Of a stretch of DNA of 64,000 bases, positions 16,874-25,251 are shown one piece after another. Position numbers and translations under genes: made by a program. Position 1 is the stretch's first letter. The number at the start of each line of letters is the position of its first letter. The stretch is taken from contig JACQZR010000147.1 of assembly GCA_016213775.1 (NCBI GenBank), positions 62,001 through 126,000 of the forward strand. Direction: 5' to 3'. Source of the stretch: Acidobacteriota bacterium (lineage in GTDB: Bacteria; Acidobacteriota; Terriglobia; Bryobacterales; Bryobacteraceae). The notes under the pieces are model-generated. The model was not told the DNA's origin. It saw nothing but the letters and a program-made list of their open reading frames with translations, and did no database searches.

Positions 16874-17113
16874 ATGAAGAACCCCACCTATGAGCACCTA
16901 AGGCTATTGCAGGCGGCAGAGCAAGCCCGCGGCATCCTGCGCCTGTGCATCACCAGCGGGGTAGAGGAACGCGCCAGAGACGCCATGGGACGCGCGGCGG
17001 CCGTGCTCACAGCGGGCATGAAGGCGCGGAAGGGCAGGGGCGTCAAACGATCTTTTGAGCCAGAAAGCCCGCGGGTAGCAGCATTGCGCAGTCTTTCTAG
17101 TGGAAGTGATTGA
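16874..17113 (+). CDS. Small helical protein of unknown function
   Basis: 79 residues from ATG 16874 (GAGAAGAG upstream), mostly alpha-helical and basic in the second half (MKARKGRGVKR). There is no recognised domain, membrane segment or signal peptide. It follows the iteron array and could be a replication accessory or regulator. It is shorter than the full open frame, whose beginning lies in the inverted iterons. Confidence 0.5.
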   Translation: MKNPTYEHLRLLQAAEQARGILRLCITSGVEERARDAMGRAAAVLTAGMKARKGRGVKRSFEPESPRVAALRSLSSGSD

Positions 17114-17125
17114 AATATGAGGGGC

Positions 17126-17692
17126 TTACCGTACTTGATTATTACTGAGGGCCCATACCACCATGTTCCGAAGCACTATGGCTTCCCGGAGTCGCATATC
17201 CAAGTAGAAGGACATCGCCCATTGGTAACTGGAACGTGTACGCGTGCCGAGGTTATCCCAGTCTGTTCTTCGGTTGTCGGAGTGGAACCAATGAGAAGCC
17301 CACGCGCTCACCAGTTGTTCGGGGGTGTACTCTCTACTTTTTCCAGAGGACAGTTCGATGAGCTTCGGCCGCATCGTACTGACACAGCTACGAATGTGGC
17401 TTCTCAACTCTCTGGCAACCTCCACAATCTCCGAATCAGTGACACTTCTGCTGATTGCGGAGTAGACCCGATCAATGTGTACAGGGTCACTTTTCAACAG
17501 GAACAACTGCCGGAATTCCACAAAAAAGGACTTCATTGTCTCACTTCTCACGTTAGTCGCGCTGCCAGCTTGGAGGCGATGTTCCCAATTCTTCGCGTAC
17601 CGGGATTGCAAGAGTTGGGTTGCGACCTCTTGAAATCGGTGAAGTATTTCCTTGTCGGAAATGGATGGCGCGCTACCCTTCTTTCTCCCCAT
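17126..17692 (-). CDS. Minus-strand accessory gene of the satellite, unknown function
   Basis: 188 residues from ATG 17692. Helical and moderately charged, with RFQEVATQLLQSRYAKNWEH early and TPEQLVSAWASHWFHSDNRR later; no family recognised. It runs against the rest of the element and starts only 20 bp from the divergent TerS-like start, so the two promoters must overlap coding sequence. The location between replication and packaging modules is where satellites carry variable cargo such as defence or helper-interference genes. That role is inferred from position alone. Confidence 0.6.
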   Translation of the reverse strand: MGRKKGSAPSISDKEILHRFQEVATQLLQSRYAKNWEHRLQAGSATNVRSETMKSFFVEFRQLFLLKSDPVHIDRVYSAISRSVTDSEIVEVARELRSHIRSCVSTMRPKLIELSSGKSREYTPEQLVSAWASHWFHSDNRRTDWDNLGTRTRSSYQWAMSFYLDMRLREAIVLRNMVVWALSNNQVR

Positions 17693-17712
17693 AGGGTGGA
17701 CGGTAACAAAAA

Positions 17713-18033
17713 ATGCCCAAACTGAGCAAGTCCGACATATTCGCCAAAGTCTCACAGAACGAGGCGCGGCGGCGGAAAGAGGTAGCTCTCGCCGAACTCC
17801 GCGAGATGGAAGTTGCCAAACTCCGGGGCGAACTCGTGGCGCGGGATGCGGTTTCAGATGCGGTGACAAAGGCGTTCGGCATGGTGAAGGCGGCGGTACT
17901 CCGGATACCAGACAAGAGCGCGCGTCACGTGATGGCGGCGGGGACTCCGAAGGAAGCGCGGGATATCCTCCTAGCGGACTGTGAAGGGGCATTGAAAGGG
18001 GCACATGACGAGCTTGCAAAATTCGCCGGTTGA
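17713..18033 (+). CDS. Terminase small subunit-like protein (Nu1-type)
   Basis: 106 residues. N-terminal basic helix (RRRKEVALAELREMEVAKLR) and then a segment of the type RDAVSDAVTKAFGMVKAAVL with RIPDKSAR, as in Nu1/TerS-type packaging proteins. It directly precedes TerL and overlaps it by 29 bp. It would recognise the satellite's own DNA (pac or cos) and recruit TerL. No clear HTH could be assigned at the N-terminus, so the identification rests on this pattern and on gene order. Confidence 0.68.
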   Translation: MPKLSKSDIFAKVSQNEARRRKEVALAELREMEVAKLRGELVARDAVSDAVTKAFGMVKAAVLRIPDKSARHVMAAGTPKEARDILLADCEGALKGAHDELAKFAG

Positions 18034-19816
18034 CTTCATCCACGCAACGGCCGCGGCGGCCATCCTTCCACCGCGGCGCGTGCGTCTTTCTGAGTGGGCA
18101 GAGGAGCATTACCGACTTTCCAGCGAATCGAGCGCGGTTCCGGGGTCGTTCACCTGTTTCGAGTATCAGCGCGAACCTTTGGACGCCATGGGGCCGGATT
18201 CCGGCTATGAAAACGTGGTGTTGGTTTGGGCCAGTCAGATGGGCAAAACCAATCAGACTTTGGCGGCGGTCTGCCACATGATCGCAGAAAACCCCGGGCC
18301 GGCCTTGTGCGTTCAACCGACTTTGAGCATGAGTGAGGCCTTCAGTAAGGAACGGCTTGCCCCCATGTTCCGGGATTGTCCGATTCTCCGCGGCAAGGTT
18401 GCCGAATCGAAGGGGCGGGATTCCGGGAGTACGATCTTTTCGCGGCGGTTCGCCGGCGGGCAACTCTCCATCGCAACCAGCAATTCGCCGGCGGGCCTGG
18501 CGTCGCGTCCCATCCGGTTTCTGTTGCTCGATGAGGTGGACCGGTTCGAAGCATCCGCCGGCAGCGAAGGCGATCCGGTGGACCTGGCGCGGGCTCGCAC
18601 CCGGAGTTTCTGGAATCGCAAAATCGTGATGACGAGCTCGCCCACCACGAAGGGCGCAAGCCGCATAGAGGCCGCCTGGCTGGAATCGGATCAACGGGAA
18701 TTTGAGATCCCTTGCCCGCACTGTGGCGCGTACCAGGTGTTGACGTGGGGGCGCGTCGAATACGACGAAGAGCGGCTCGAGGAAACGGCGTACCGCTGCT
18801 CGCATTGCGAGGAACTTATCCCGCACCATCGCAAGCTGTATATGCTGGCCCGCGGCAAGTGGGTGGCGCGGCAACCGGGCCGGCCGGTGGCTGGCTTCCA
18901 CCTGAGCGAATTGTACAGCCCCTGGCGCGCATGGGGCGAACTGGCGGCGGACTGGCTGAAGGCGCAGGGCTACCCGGAACGGTTGCGGAGTTTTATCAAC
19001 GTCACATTGGCGGAGTGGTGGAGCGATGAGGCGGCCGGGGCGGTCCGTGAGGACGAACTGATGGCGCGGCGGGAATCCTATGGGCCGGTGCTGCCAGAGC
19101 ACTCGGCGCTGATAACCGCGGGCGTCGACGTGCAAGCGGATCGCGTGGAAATCTCGGTGTTCGCATGGGGCGCCGGCGATGAAAGCTGGCTGATGACGCA
19201 TCGTGTGATTCCCGGTGACCCATCGGCGCCGGGCTTATGGCAAGCGCTCGATTCGTTCTTGATGGAGCAATGGCAACACCCGATTGTGGGACCGATGCCG
19301 ATCCATGCGGCGTGTGTCGATAGCGGCGCGTTTACGGGGCAGGTTACCCGGTTCTGCGATGAACGGCGCGGGCGGCGTGTGTTCGCCATCAAGGGCGCAC
19401 CTGGCGGGCGTCCGGTGTGGCCGCGGCGCGACAGCAAGGCGGCAAAGGGGCGCGTGTGGATAATCGGCGTTGATGCCTTGCGAACTACGCTCACGCATCG
19501 CCTGAGAATCGAGGAAGGGCCGGGCCGGATGCACTTCCCCGCGAAGGTGGAGCGGGGATATTTTGAGCAACTGACTTCCGAGTACGTGAGCACCAGCTAC
19601 AAACGGGGTCGTCCTTTGCGCGTGTGGGAACGGCGGAAGGGCCGGAGGGCTGAGGCGTGGGACTGTTCGGTCTATGCGCTGGCGAGCGTCTATGCACTTG
19701 CGGCGCACGGTATATCGGTGGATGTCGAGGCGGCGCGCATCGAATCCATGCGGCAAGCCGGGGCCGTGCGGACGGAAGGCTATCAAACATTTCGGAGTCG
19801 GTTTGTTTCGGGGTGA
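18005..19816 (+). CDS. Phage terminase large subunit (lambda gpA type)
   Basis: 603 residues, normal for the GpA family. The ATPase half has a Walker A-like SQMGKT after YENVVLVWA, an adenine/coupling region, and LLLDEVDR as the Walker B with catalytic Glu. A zinc-ribbon-like CPHCGAY and CSHCEEL follow near the middle, and the C-terminal nuclease carries acidic residues (AGVDVQADRVEI, VDSG). It packages DNA into preformed heads. It is the strongest phage marker in the element. The start overlaps the TerS-like gene. Confidence 0.95.
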   Translation: MTSLQNSPVDFIHATAAAAILPPRRVRLSEWAEEHYRLSSESSAVPGSFTCFEYQREPLDAMGPDSGYENVVLVWASQMGKTNQTLAAVCHMIAENPGPALCVQPTLSMSEAFSKERLAPMFRDCPILRGKVAESKGRDSGSTIFSRRFAGGQLSIATSNSPAGLASRPIRFLLLDEVDRFEASAGSEGDPVDLARARTRSFWNRKIVMTSSPTTKGASRIEAAWLESDQREFEIPCPHCGAYQVLTWGRVEYDEERLEETAYRCSHCEELIPHHRKLYMLARGKWVARQPGRPVAGFHLSELYSPWRAWGELAADWLKAQGYPERLRSFINVTLAEWWSDEAAGAVREDELMARRESYGPVLPEHSALITAGVDVQADRVEISVFAWGAGDESWLMTHRVIPGDPSAPGLWQALDSFLMEQWQHPIVGPMPIHAACVDSGAFTGQVTRFCDERRGRRVFAIKGAPGGRPVWPRRDSKAAKGRVWIIGVDALRTTLTHRLRIEEGPGRMHFPAKVERGYFEQLTSEYVSTSYKRGRPLRVWERRKGRRAEAWDCSVYALASVYALAAHGISVDVEAARIESMRQAGAVRTEGYQTFRSRFVSG

Positions 19817-19817
19817 G

Positions 19818-20117
19818 TTAGCCGTGGCGAGACCACAGGGAAAACGCTTTGATCAATTCTGCGGCATGCTCATCAGTAAGGTCGATCGCAACGTACCAAC
19901 CGCGGATGATTCCACCATGTTCAGAATTTTCCTCTGTATCGCCAACCACAGTAAGCCAGATGTTTTTCCCGTCATTGGTTCGAAGAACGCTCTCATGGAT
20001 GTTAGCCGCTAGGTTCGGCTTCTCAGCAAGAATGAACGAGTCCCTGATGGAATATGGAATACCATCGTGCGAGAAGTAGAACATCTCAAATGGACTGATG
20101 TCGAAAGTTACTCTCAT
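19818..20117 (-). CDS. Small minus-strand protein, unknown
   Basis: 99 residues, acidic, beta-rich in the first part with an ordered helix near the C-terminus (TDEHAAELIKAF). No family recognised. It sits convergently 2 bp after TerL and divergent from the MerR-like gene. Upstream there is a good promoter (TTGCCC, 16 nt, TATACA on the minus strand) overlapping that of the MerR-like gene. It may be controlled by that regulator; a role in regulating packaging or the helper phage is possible but unproven. Confidence 0.58.
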   Translation of the reverse strand: MRVTFDISPFEMFYFSHDGIPYSIRDSFILAEKPNLAANIHESVLRTNDGKNIWLTVVGDTEENSEHGGIIRGWYVAIDLTDEHAAELIKAFSLWSRHG

Positions 20118-20166
20118 GTTCGCGTGGGTTACTTTATGCCAGTTTGATTAGATGCACAGAAGCCAT

Positions 20167-20205
20167 TGTATACACTTGACAGACCATCGGGCAATGGTCT
20201 ACTGT
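20167..20205. promoter_or_regulatory. Divergent overlapping promoters with shared dyad operator
   Basis: Plus strand: TTGACA (20176-20181), an 18-nt spacer and TACTGT (20200-20205), driving the MerR-like gene. Minus strand: TTGCCC (20194-20189), 16 nt and TATACA (20172-20167), driving the 99-residue gene. A perfect 7-bp inverted repeat AGACCAT/ATGGTCT (20181-20187 and 20194-20200) fills the plus-strand spacer. This is the layout used by MerR-type regulators. Confidence 0.65.
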
Positions 20206-20224
20206 AAAAACAGAACAACACGCG

Positions 20225-20887
20225 ATGGTTTTAACGGCAGATCTTCGAAAGCAACTTGCGGACGAACCCGCAATCACATTCGCTGGCTTGCTGTACATCA
20301 CGGGTCTGCCACGTGGCACAGTGGAAGGCTACCTCCGGCGGGGCATCGTAAAGCTATCCGACGATCAGCCACGGGGAAAGGGCCATCATCGGCGGTATAC
20401 CGGTCGTGAGGCCGCGAAAATCTACAGCGTGTTTCTCATGTCGAAGGCCGGCGTAGCTCCCGCTTCCATATCCTCCCTGGTTAATGAATCCCCCAAGTAT
20501 CGGGATCACTATGAGATGCCAAAGGAGCAGCAAGAACGATTGTTCGATCTCTTTAAGGAAAAAGGAATCCCGATTCCGCTTCCGTTGACGGCGGACCAAA
20601 AGGCAGCCCGCGAACCAGCATGGATTGATTTGATCATTGACGACTTCATCCAAAACGGTGAGGAAAGCAAGTATGCGAATGCGTCACCTGTTGTATGCAA
20701 CCCCAGCGGACACTACGGCATCACGACAGGAAAGATGAATGTCCTCTTTGCGGACCGGGAGAGTCTCGTTGCGCAAATGAGAGAAGACAACACCCTGACA
20801 TATGTCGTTGTCGATCTGTACCAAATTGTCCACGACGTGTTCAATGGCAGTCTATTAGAGGTATGGCAACAGAGCCAGGAGAATTGA
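20225..20887 (+). CDS. MerR-like HTH regulator inside the packaging module
   Basis: 220 residues. Residues about 15-90 form a MerR-type winged helix: FAGLLYITGLPRGTVEGYLR, a basic wing GKGHHRRYTGREA, then a helix pair with SKAGVAPASISSL. The C-terminal 120 residues are an unrecognised domain with EMPKEQQERLFDLFKEKGI. The ATG lies only 20 nt from the -10 box and has no clear ribosome site, so translation may be near-leaderless. Its stop overlaps the portal ATG (TGATG), so regulator and portal are cotranscribed. Probably autoregulated through the dyad upstream. Confidence 0.72.
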   Translation: MVLTADLRKQLADEPAITFAGLLYITGLPRGTVEGYLRRGIVKLSDDQPRGKGHHRRYTGREAAKIYSVFLMSKAGVAPASISSLVNESPKYRDHYEMPKEQQERLFDLFKEKGIPIPLPLTADQKAAREPAWIDLIIDDFIQNGEESKYANASPVVCNPSGHYGITTGKMNVLFADRESLVAQMREDNTLTYVVVDLYQIVHDVFNGSLLEVWQQSQEN

Positions 20888-22254
20888 TGTTCACGCGTGC
20901 TACGAATTGGCTTCGATCCCTCATCCTGCGCAGTGTCCTTTGGGACGCCGCGGGCGGCGGAAACCGCCTGGCACGGTGGGGCGCGCCTGCGTCCGGGCCG
21001 GCAACCTACCACGACAACCCCATCCAATTACGTGCGAGGGCAGAGGATCAGTACCGGAACAACCCTTGGGCGCGGAAAGCCGTGAACGCCATTCGCGACG
21101 CCGCGTGGGGCGCATCGGCGATCAACCCCATGTTCGCGAACAAGGTCACTCAGGAGGCCTGGAAACGCTGGGAATCGTCATGCGACGCAGCGGGCCGCCT
21201 GGATTGGTGCTCACTCGGTGCGATGGTGGTTCAGACGGTGATTGTCTCCGGGGAGGCGTTCATTGTTCTCTCTTTAGATCCGAACGCCAAGGGGCATCCG
21301 TTGCGCCTGACTGTGTTGGGGCCTGAGTTCCTGGACACGTCGCGCGTGGATGGTGATACCTACGGTATCCGCTACGACGGGGCGCGGGAGGCGGGTTACT
21401 GGCTGTTTCCGCGGCATCCCGGTTTACAGCCGATGGCAAGTTTTGAAAGCGTCTTTGTTCCGGTAGAGAACTGCCTCCGCATCGCGCGGGATATCGCACC
21501 TGGCGCGCAACACGGGCAATCGTGGCTGGCACCTGTTTTGCTGCCTTTGCGGGAACTGAATGAGTATCTCGAATCGGCGTTGGTGAAAGCGAAGGTGGCG
21601 GCGCTGTTCGCTGGATTCGTCCGAACTCCGGACGGATCAAACCCGATGCTGAACTCTGACGGCGTGCCGGTGCTGGAACCTGGAAGTATGACCCGGTTGC
21701 GGCCATCTGAGGAAGTGGAATTTTCAAACCCACCTGACGTGGGCATCTCTTTCGATCCCTTCGTCAGAGCGCAGTTGCGGCGGATCGCGTCCGGGCTCAG
21801 CATCCCCTACGAGATTCTTTCCGGTGACCTTTCGGCCGTCACATTTGCAAGCGGCCGTCATGGGCTTCTGGAGTACCGTCGGACAATGGAGAGCATCCAG
21901 TATGGCCTGATGGTGCCCCAGTTTTGCGCACCCGTGATGAGGCGCTGGCTGGCGATCGCGGCGGCGTTGGAAATGATTCCCGCGGAGGAGCCTATCCGGT
22001 GGATCGCTCCCAACCTGGAAATGCTCGATCCGCGAGTAGAGACGTTGGCACAGATTCAGCGTGTCCGGGCCGGGTTCACTTCGAGAACTGAAATTGTAGC
22101 GGCGGCCGGTTGGCGCGTGGAAGACATTGACTCGGAAATTGCCGCGGACAACTCGCGGGCCGACGGCTTGGGCTTGGTGCTCGACTCGGACCCACGCAAA
22201 ACGACCTTGCAGGGACAGGAACAACCGGAACAACAGGGAGGGCAAGCGGCGTGA
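20887..22254 (+). CDS. Phage portal protein (lambda family)
   Basis: 455 residues from ATG 20887, chosen because GGAG lies 5 nt upstream; the open frame extends to 20695 inside the regulator gene. Typical lambda-portal pieces: RAEDQYRNNPWARKAVNAIR, then VNC-type core AFIVLSLDP and the conserved GLSIPYEILSGDLSAVTFAS with YRRTME. The protein forms the dodecameric ring at the capsid vertex through which DNA enters. It is slightly short for the family but intact at both ends. Confidence 0.93.
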   Translation: MFTRATNWLRSLILRSVLWDAAGGGNRLARWGAPASGPATYHDNPIQLRARAEDQYRNNPWARKAVNAIRDAAWGASAINPMFANKVTQEAWKRWESSCDAAGRLDWCSLGAMVVQTVIVSGEAFIVLSLDPNAKGHPLRLTVLGPEFLDTSRVDGDTYGIRYDGAREAGYWLFPRHPGLQPMASFESVFVPVENCLRIARDIAPGAQHGQSWLAPVLLPLRELNEYLESALVKAKVAALFAGFVRTPDGSNPMLNSDGVPVLEPGSMTRLRPSEEVEFSNPPDVGISFDPFVRAQLRRIASGLSIPYEILSGDLSAVTFASGRHGLLEYRRTMESIQYGLMVPQFCAPVMRRWLAIAAALEMIPAEEPIRWIAPNLEMLDPRVETLAQIQRVRAGFTSRTEIVAAAGWRVEDIDSEIAADNSRADGLGLVLDSDPRKTTLQGQEQPEQQGGQAA

Positions 22255-22454
22255 TCTACAGTCATCAGCAAGGGCCGCCAGAGTACCGGCAACCGCGGCA
22301 ATTTGACCCGGTGCGAGGAGCGCAGGGGCGCGCGTGGGGATTGACCCGCGAGCTATTGAGATGCATCCGTGAAATCCCGGATGATCGGCGCGGCAACGCA
22401 CTTGAAGACTTGGCGGAGTATCTGGAGAAAATATGCGCACAACCGAAGTCTTAA
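22251..22454 (+). CDS. Small protein between portal and capsid genes
   Basis: 67 residues starting with GTG 22251, which overlaps the portal stop (GTGA); its end overlaps the protease-capsid start by 22 bp. The tight overlaps on both sides and helix-rich C-terminus (NALEDLAEYLEKI) argue for a real gene. No family recognised. It could be an assembly factor. Confidence 0.5.
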   Translation: MIYSHQQGPPEYRQPRQFDPVRGAQGRAWGLTRELLRCIREIPDDRRGNALEDLAEYLEKICAQPKS

Positions 22455-24166
22455 CACGTGGGGCGACCTTTGAACCCTCAACGTTCAACGCGGAGAGCAA
22501 CACCGTTTCCGTGGTGTTCTCGACTGGCGCCGAAACGACGCGTTGGGACGGGCAAGGCCAATTCATAGAACGCCTGGACATGACGCCGGCGGCCGTGGAT
22601 CTCACCCGGTTGAACGGCGGGCCGGTGCTCGCCAATCATGACCGTTTTTCCGTCGATTCTGTTCTCGGAATCGTGGAAACCTCCACGGTGGACGGCACCA
22701 GGGGTACGGCAACAGTCCGATTTGGACAACGGCCTGAAATTCAGGGCATCGTTACCGACATCCGCGGCGGCATCATTCGCAGCGTCTCAGTGGGCTACAC
22801 GGTCCAGCAGTGGAAGGAAAGCAAGCGGCCGGACGGGGTACGCGTGAAAGATGCGATCCGCTGGACGCCAGTAGAAATTTCGTTTACGCCGATTGGGGCC
22901 GATCCCGCGGCCAAAACTCGCTCGATTGGAGAATCCATGCACGAAACACAAATTCGAGAGCTCGCAACCGCGGTAGGCGTTCAAGCGGCTTTCGCTGACG
23001 ATCTAATTCAACGCAACATCAGTTTGGATGATGCCCGTACCGCCATCATCCGTGAGGCGGCCGGCCGCCTTCCCACTATCAACAACCGGCAACCGGCAAC
23101 GGTTACCCGCGATTCCCGCGATGGGCTGATTGAGCGGATGGCCGATGGCCTTCTAGCCCGCATCAATCCGCTTCACAAACCGGACGCCGGCAAGGAGTTC
23201 GCCACGCACAGGATTGGCGAACTGGCTTTGCGGTATTGCCGTGAGACCGGGCTCAGCACCTTGGGTAGCAGGGCTGAACTCATCACGCGCGCCATGCAAA
23301 CGACATCCGATTTCCCCTACATCTTGGCGGAGGTGTTCAATAAAGGTCTGCTGGTACTGCGGACAAGCCCAACGCCGATTCTGCAAGTGTTCAAGCGCGC
23401 GACGGTGGATGATTTCCGCAAGCGTCACGTATTGGAGCTCAGCGACGGTTCTGGGCTGTCGAAAGTTGCTGAGAGCGGTGAAATCAAGTGGGGAACCATC
23501 AAGGACGCGGAACTGGCCAGCTACGGCATTGCCAGCTACGCCAAAGGGTACACGATTAGTTTCCAGACTCTCGTGAATGATGACATGGGAGTGCTCGCCG
23601 ATCTGTCCATGAGAATCACCCGCGGTGCGCGTACCTGGTTCGCCGGGTTCCTGGTGGACACCATCATTGCTAATCCAAAACTTGCGGACAACAAAGCCGT
23701 CTTTCATGCCGATCACGGCAATCTGGCGGGGACCGGCAATGCGCCTGGCGAGGGCCAACTTTCCGAGGCGAAACTTGCGATGCGGTTGCAGACCGATCTA
23801 TCCGGCAATCCGATTGACGCGCGGCCGGTTTACATTCTGATCCCCGCGGCGCTGGAAACTGGCGTTGATAAACTCATGGCTCAGTTGTACCCGCAGCAAT
23901 CCAGCGATGCGGAGGTTTCGGCGCGCAACCTTACCTCTGTTGTCGATCCGCGGTTTGATGCCAAGGGGCAGAACAAAGCTTGGTACTTGTTTGCCGATCC
24001 CGCAACGGCGCCGGTGTTCGAGTATGCCGAACTTTCGGGATACGAAGGTCCGCGAGTCGAGACGCAACCGGGCTTCAATACCCTGGGAACGGAAATGCGC
24101 GTTGTCTGGCACGTCGGCGCGGGCGCAATCGACCATCGCGGAGCGTACAAAAACGCAGGAGTGTAA
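22433..24166 (+). CDS. Prohead protease-major capsid protein fusion
   Basis: 577 residues from ATG 22433 (GGAG 5 nt upstream). Residues 1-168 form an HK97-type prohead protease with His69 (LANHD) and Ser119 (SVSVGY), and the closing PVEISFTPIGADPA. The rest, from about Met169, is a Mu gpT-like major capsid protein (TRITGARTWFAGFLVD-like helix and NPKLADNKAVFHADHGN). An internal ATG at 22937 has GGAG with ideal spacing, so a capsid-only product may also be made. Protease and capsid are usually separate genes. Confidence 0.9.
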   Translation: MRTTEVLTRGATFEPSTFNAESNTVSVVFSTGAETTRWDGQGQFIERLDMTPAAVDLTRLNGGPVLANHDRFSVDSVLGIVETSTVDGTRGTATVRFGQRPEIQGIVTDIRGGIIRSVSVGYTVQQWKESKRPDGVRVKDAIRWTPVEISFTPIGADPAAKTRSIGESMHETQIRELATAVGVQAAFADDLIQRNISLDDARTAIIREAAGRLPTINNRQPATVTRDSRDGLIERMADGLLARINPLHKPDAGKEFATHRIGELALRYCRETGLSTLGSRAELITRAMQTTSDFPYILAEVFNKGLLVLRTSPTPILQVFKRATVDDFRKRHVLELSDGSGLSKVAESGEIKWGTIKDAELASYGIASYAKGYTISFQTLVNDDMGVLADLSMRITRGARTWFAGFLVDTIIANPKLADNKAVFHADHGNLAGTGNAPGEGQLSEAKLAMRLQTDLSGNPIDARPVYILIPAALETGVDKLMAQLYPQQSSDAEVSARNLTSVVDPRFDAKGQNKAWYLFADPATAPVFEYAELSGYEGPRVETQPGFNTLGTEMRVVWHVGAGAIDHRGAYKNAGV

Positions 24167-24171
24167 AAGCA

Positions 24172-24378
24172 ATGACCCTGAGTGAACTGCAAGCGGAGCG
24201 AGACAAGATTCTGAAGGCTCTTTCGATGCCTCATAGCCTCACTGCTGGAGACAAGTCGGTAACCCGACAAACCAGCGTTGAACTGCGAGAGTCTTTGGCG
24301 GTGGTGGATAGCGAGATTGCCCGCTTGCAGGGCAGTACAGGCAGAACGTTCGTGATTCAAAGTGATAGGGGAATTTGA
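24172..24378 (+). CDS. gpW-like head-tail connector protein
   Basis: 68 residues, the same length as lambda gpW. Pattern: an N-terminal helix (LSELQAERDKILKAL), a short beta-like segment with Gly and Thr, then a second helix (SVELRESLAVVDSEIARLQ) and an extended tail. gpW-type proteins plug the filled head and form the tail-binding site. AGGAG lies 10 nt upstream. Its presence in an element without tail genes fits a capsid designed to receive a helper's tail. Confidence 0.6.
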   Translation: MTLSELQAERDKILKALSMPHSLTAGDKSVTRQTSVELRESLAVVDSEIARLQGSTGRTFVIQSDRGI

Positions 24379-24380
24379 AA

Positions 24381-24731
24381 ATGAAAAACTACATTCAGAA
24401 GGGCGAGACGCTCACGGTAACGGCACCTGCCACCATCACAAGCGGGGCGGTTGTCGTCGTCGGTTCCATCATCGGCATCGCGGCAACGGACGCCGCAAGC
24501 GGCGATGAAGTAGAGGTGGACACGGAAGGCGTCTTTGAGCTTACGAAGGTCACAACGGACGCTGTGAGCCAAGGGGACAAGTTGTATTGGGACTCTGGCG
24601 CATCGAAGGTCACCAAGACAGCGGGAACCGGATCAAAGCCATTGGTAGGCGTCGCAACGGCCGCGGCCGGCAACGGCGTAACGTCGGTGAATTGCCGTTT
24701 GATGCTGACGGGGCAAACCGGGGCAGCCTAA
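24381..24731 (+). CDS. Capsid cement/decoration protein (DUF2190-like)
   Basis: 116 residues from ATG 24381 (TTG at 24375 is an alternative). Composition is beta-rich with many Ala, Gly, Thr and Val and blocks such as SGAVVVVGSIIGIAATDAAS and LYWDSGASKVTKT, characteristic of the small capsid cement family DUF2190. It would bind to the outside of the shell and stabilise packaged heads. Codon use is consistent with its neighbours. Confidence 0.78.
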   Translation: MKNYIQKGETLTVTAPATITSGAVVVVGSIIGIAATDAASGDEVEVDTEGVFELTKVTTDAVSQGDKLYWDSGASKVTKTAGTGSKPLVGVATAAAGNGVTSVNCRLMLTGQTGAA

Positions 24732-24740
24732 GGAGGCACC

Positions 24741-25151
24741 ATGCGCAGAATCTTTCCCGTGCTGATTGCGGCGTTCCTGACGGTGGCGATTCCTTCCACT
24801 GCGCAGGAGCCTTTGCTTTCGCGCGTCACAACATCTATCGCCAGCGGGCAGAGTCTCACGGGTTCAATCGACCTCAAGGACCATCCGCTCATCGCAATCG
24901 AGATGCCTGCCTCCTGGACCGCGGCAACCCTCACCTTCCAAGGTAGCTCCGACGGAACCACGTGGAAGGACGTGTTCAACATGGAGGGCGACGAATTCAC
25001 GATTCAGGCGGCTGCCTCGCGCTACATCGTCCTTAGCCCGTTCGAGTTTCAATGGGCGCGGTACATCAAGATCAGGAGCGGAACAACCGGAACGCCGGTT
25101 AATCAAGGGGCTGCACGAACCCTAGTGGTGGTGACCCGACGCATTCTGTAA
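24741..25151 (+). CDS. Signal-peptide protein resembling a phage structural protein
   Basis: 136 residues. The first ~21 residues are a clear signal peptide (FPVLIAAFLTVAIPSTAQ). The mature part is beta-rich with FQGSSDGTTWKDVFN and VRYLKIRSGT-like segments (YIKIRSGTTGT), which occur in small phage virion-associated proteins. A signal peptide on such a protein is unusual, and export by the host would separate it from the cytoplasmic heads. It could be a cell-surface factor such as superinfection exclusion. The function is not known. Confidence 0.6.
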   Translation: MRRIFPVLIAAFLTVAIPSTAQEPLLSRVTTSIASGQSLTGSIDLKDHPLIAIEMPASWTAATLTFQGSSDGTTWKDVFNMEGDEFTIQAAASRYIVLSPFEFQWARYIKIRSGTTGTPVNQGAARTLVVVTRRIL

Positions 25152-25251
25152 CCGAGTTTTGGGCCGGGGCTTCATTGGGATTGGATTCACCCTGGCGGGC
25201 CGTCTCCAGCGCGGGCCTCCTTCGCGCCCACGGCGGCATTTTGAGATTGTC

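Noticed and set aside
17126-19201. A 691-codon minus-strand open frame across the TerL region
   Set aside because: Its first 500 codons are antisense to TerL, TerS and have no sensible domain content. Only the last 188 codons, after ATG 17692, make a reasonable protein.
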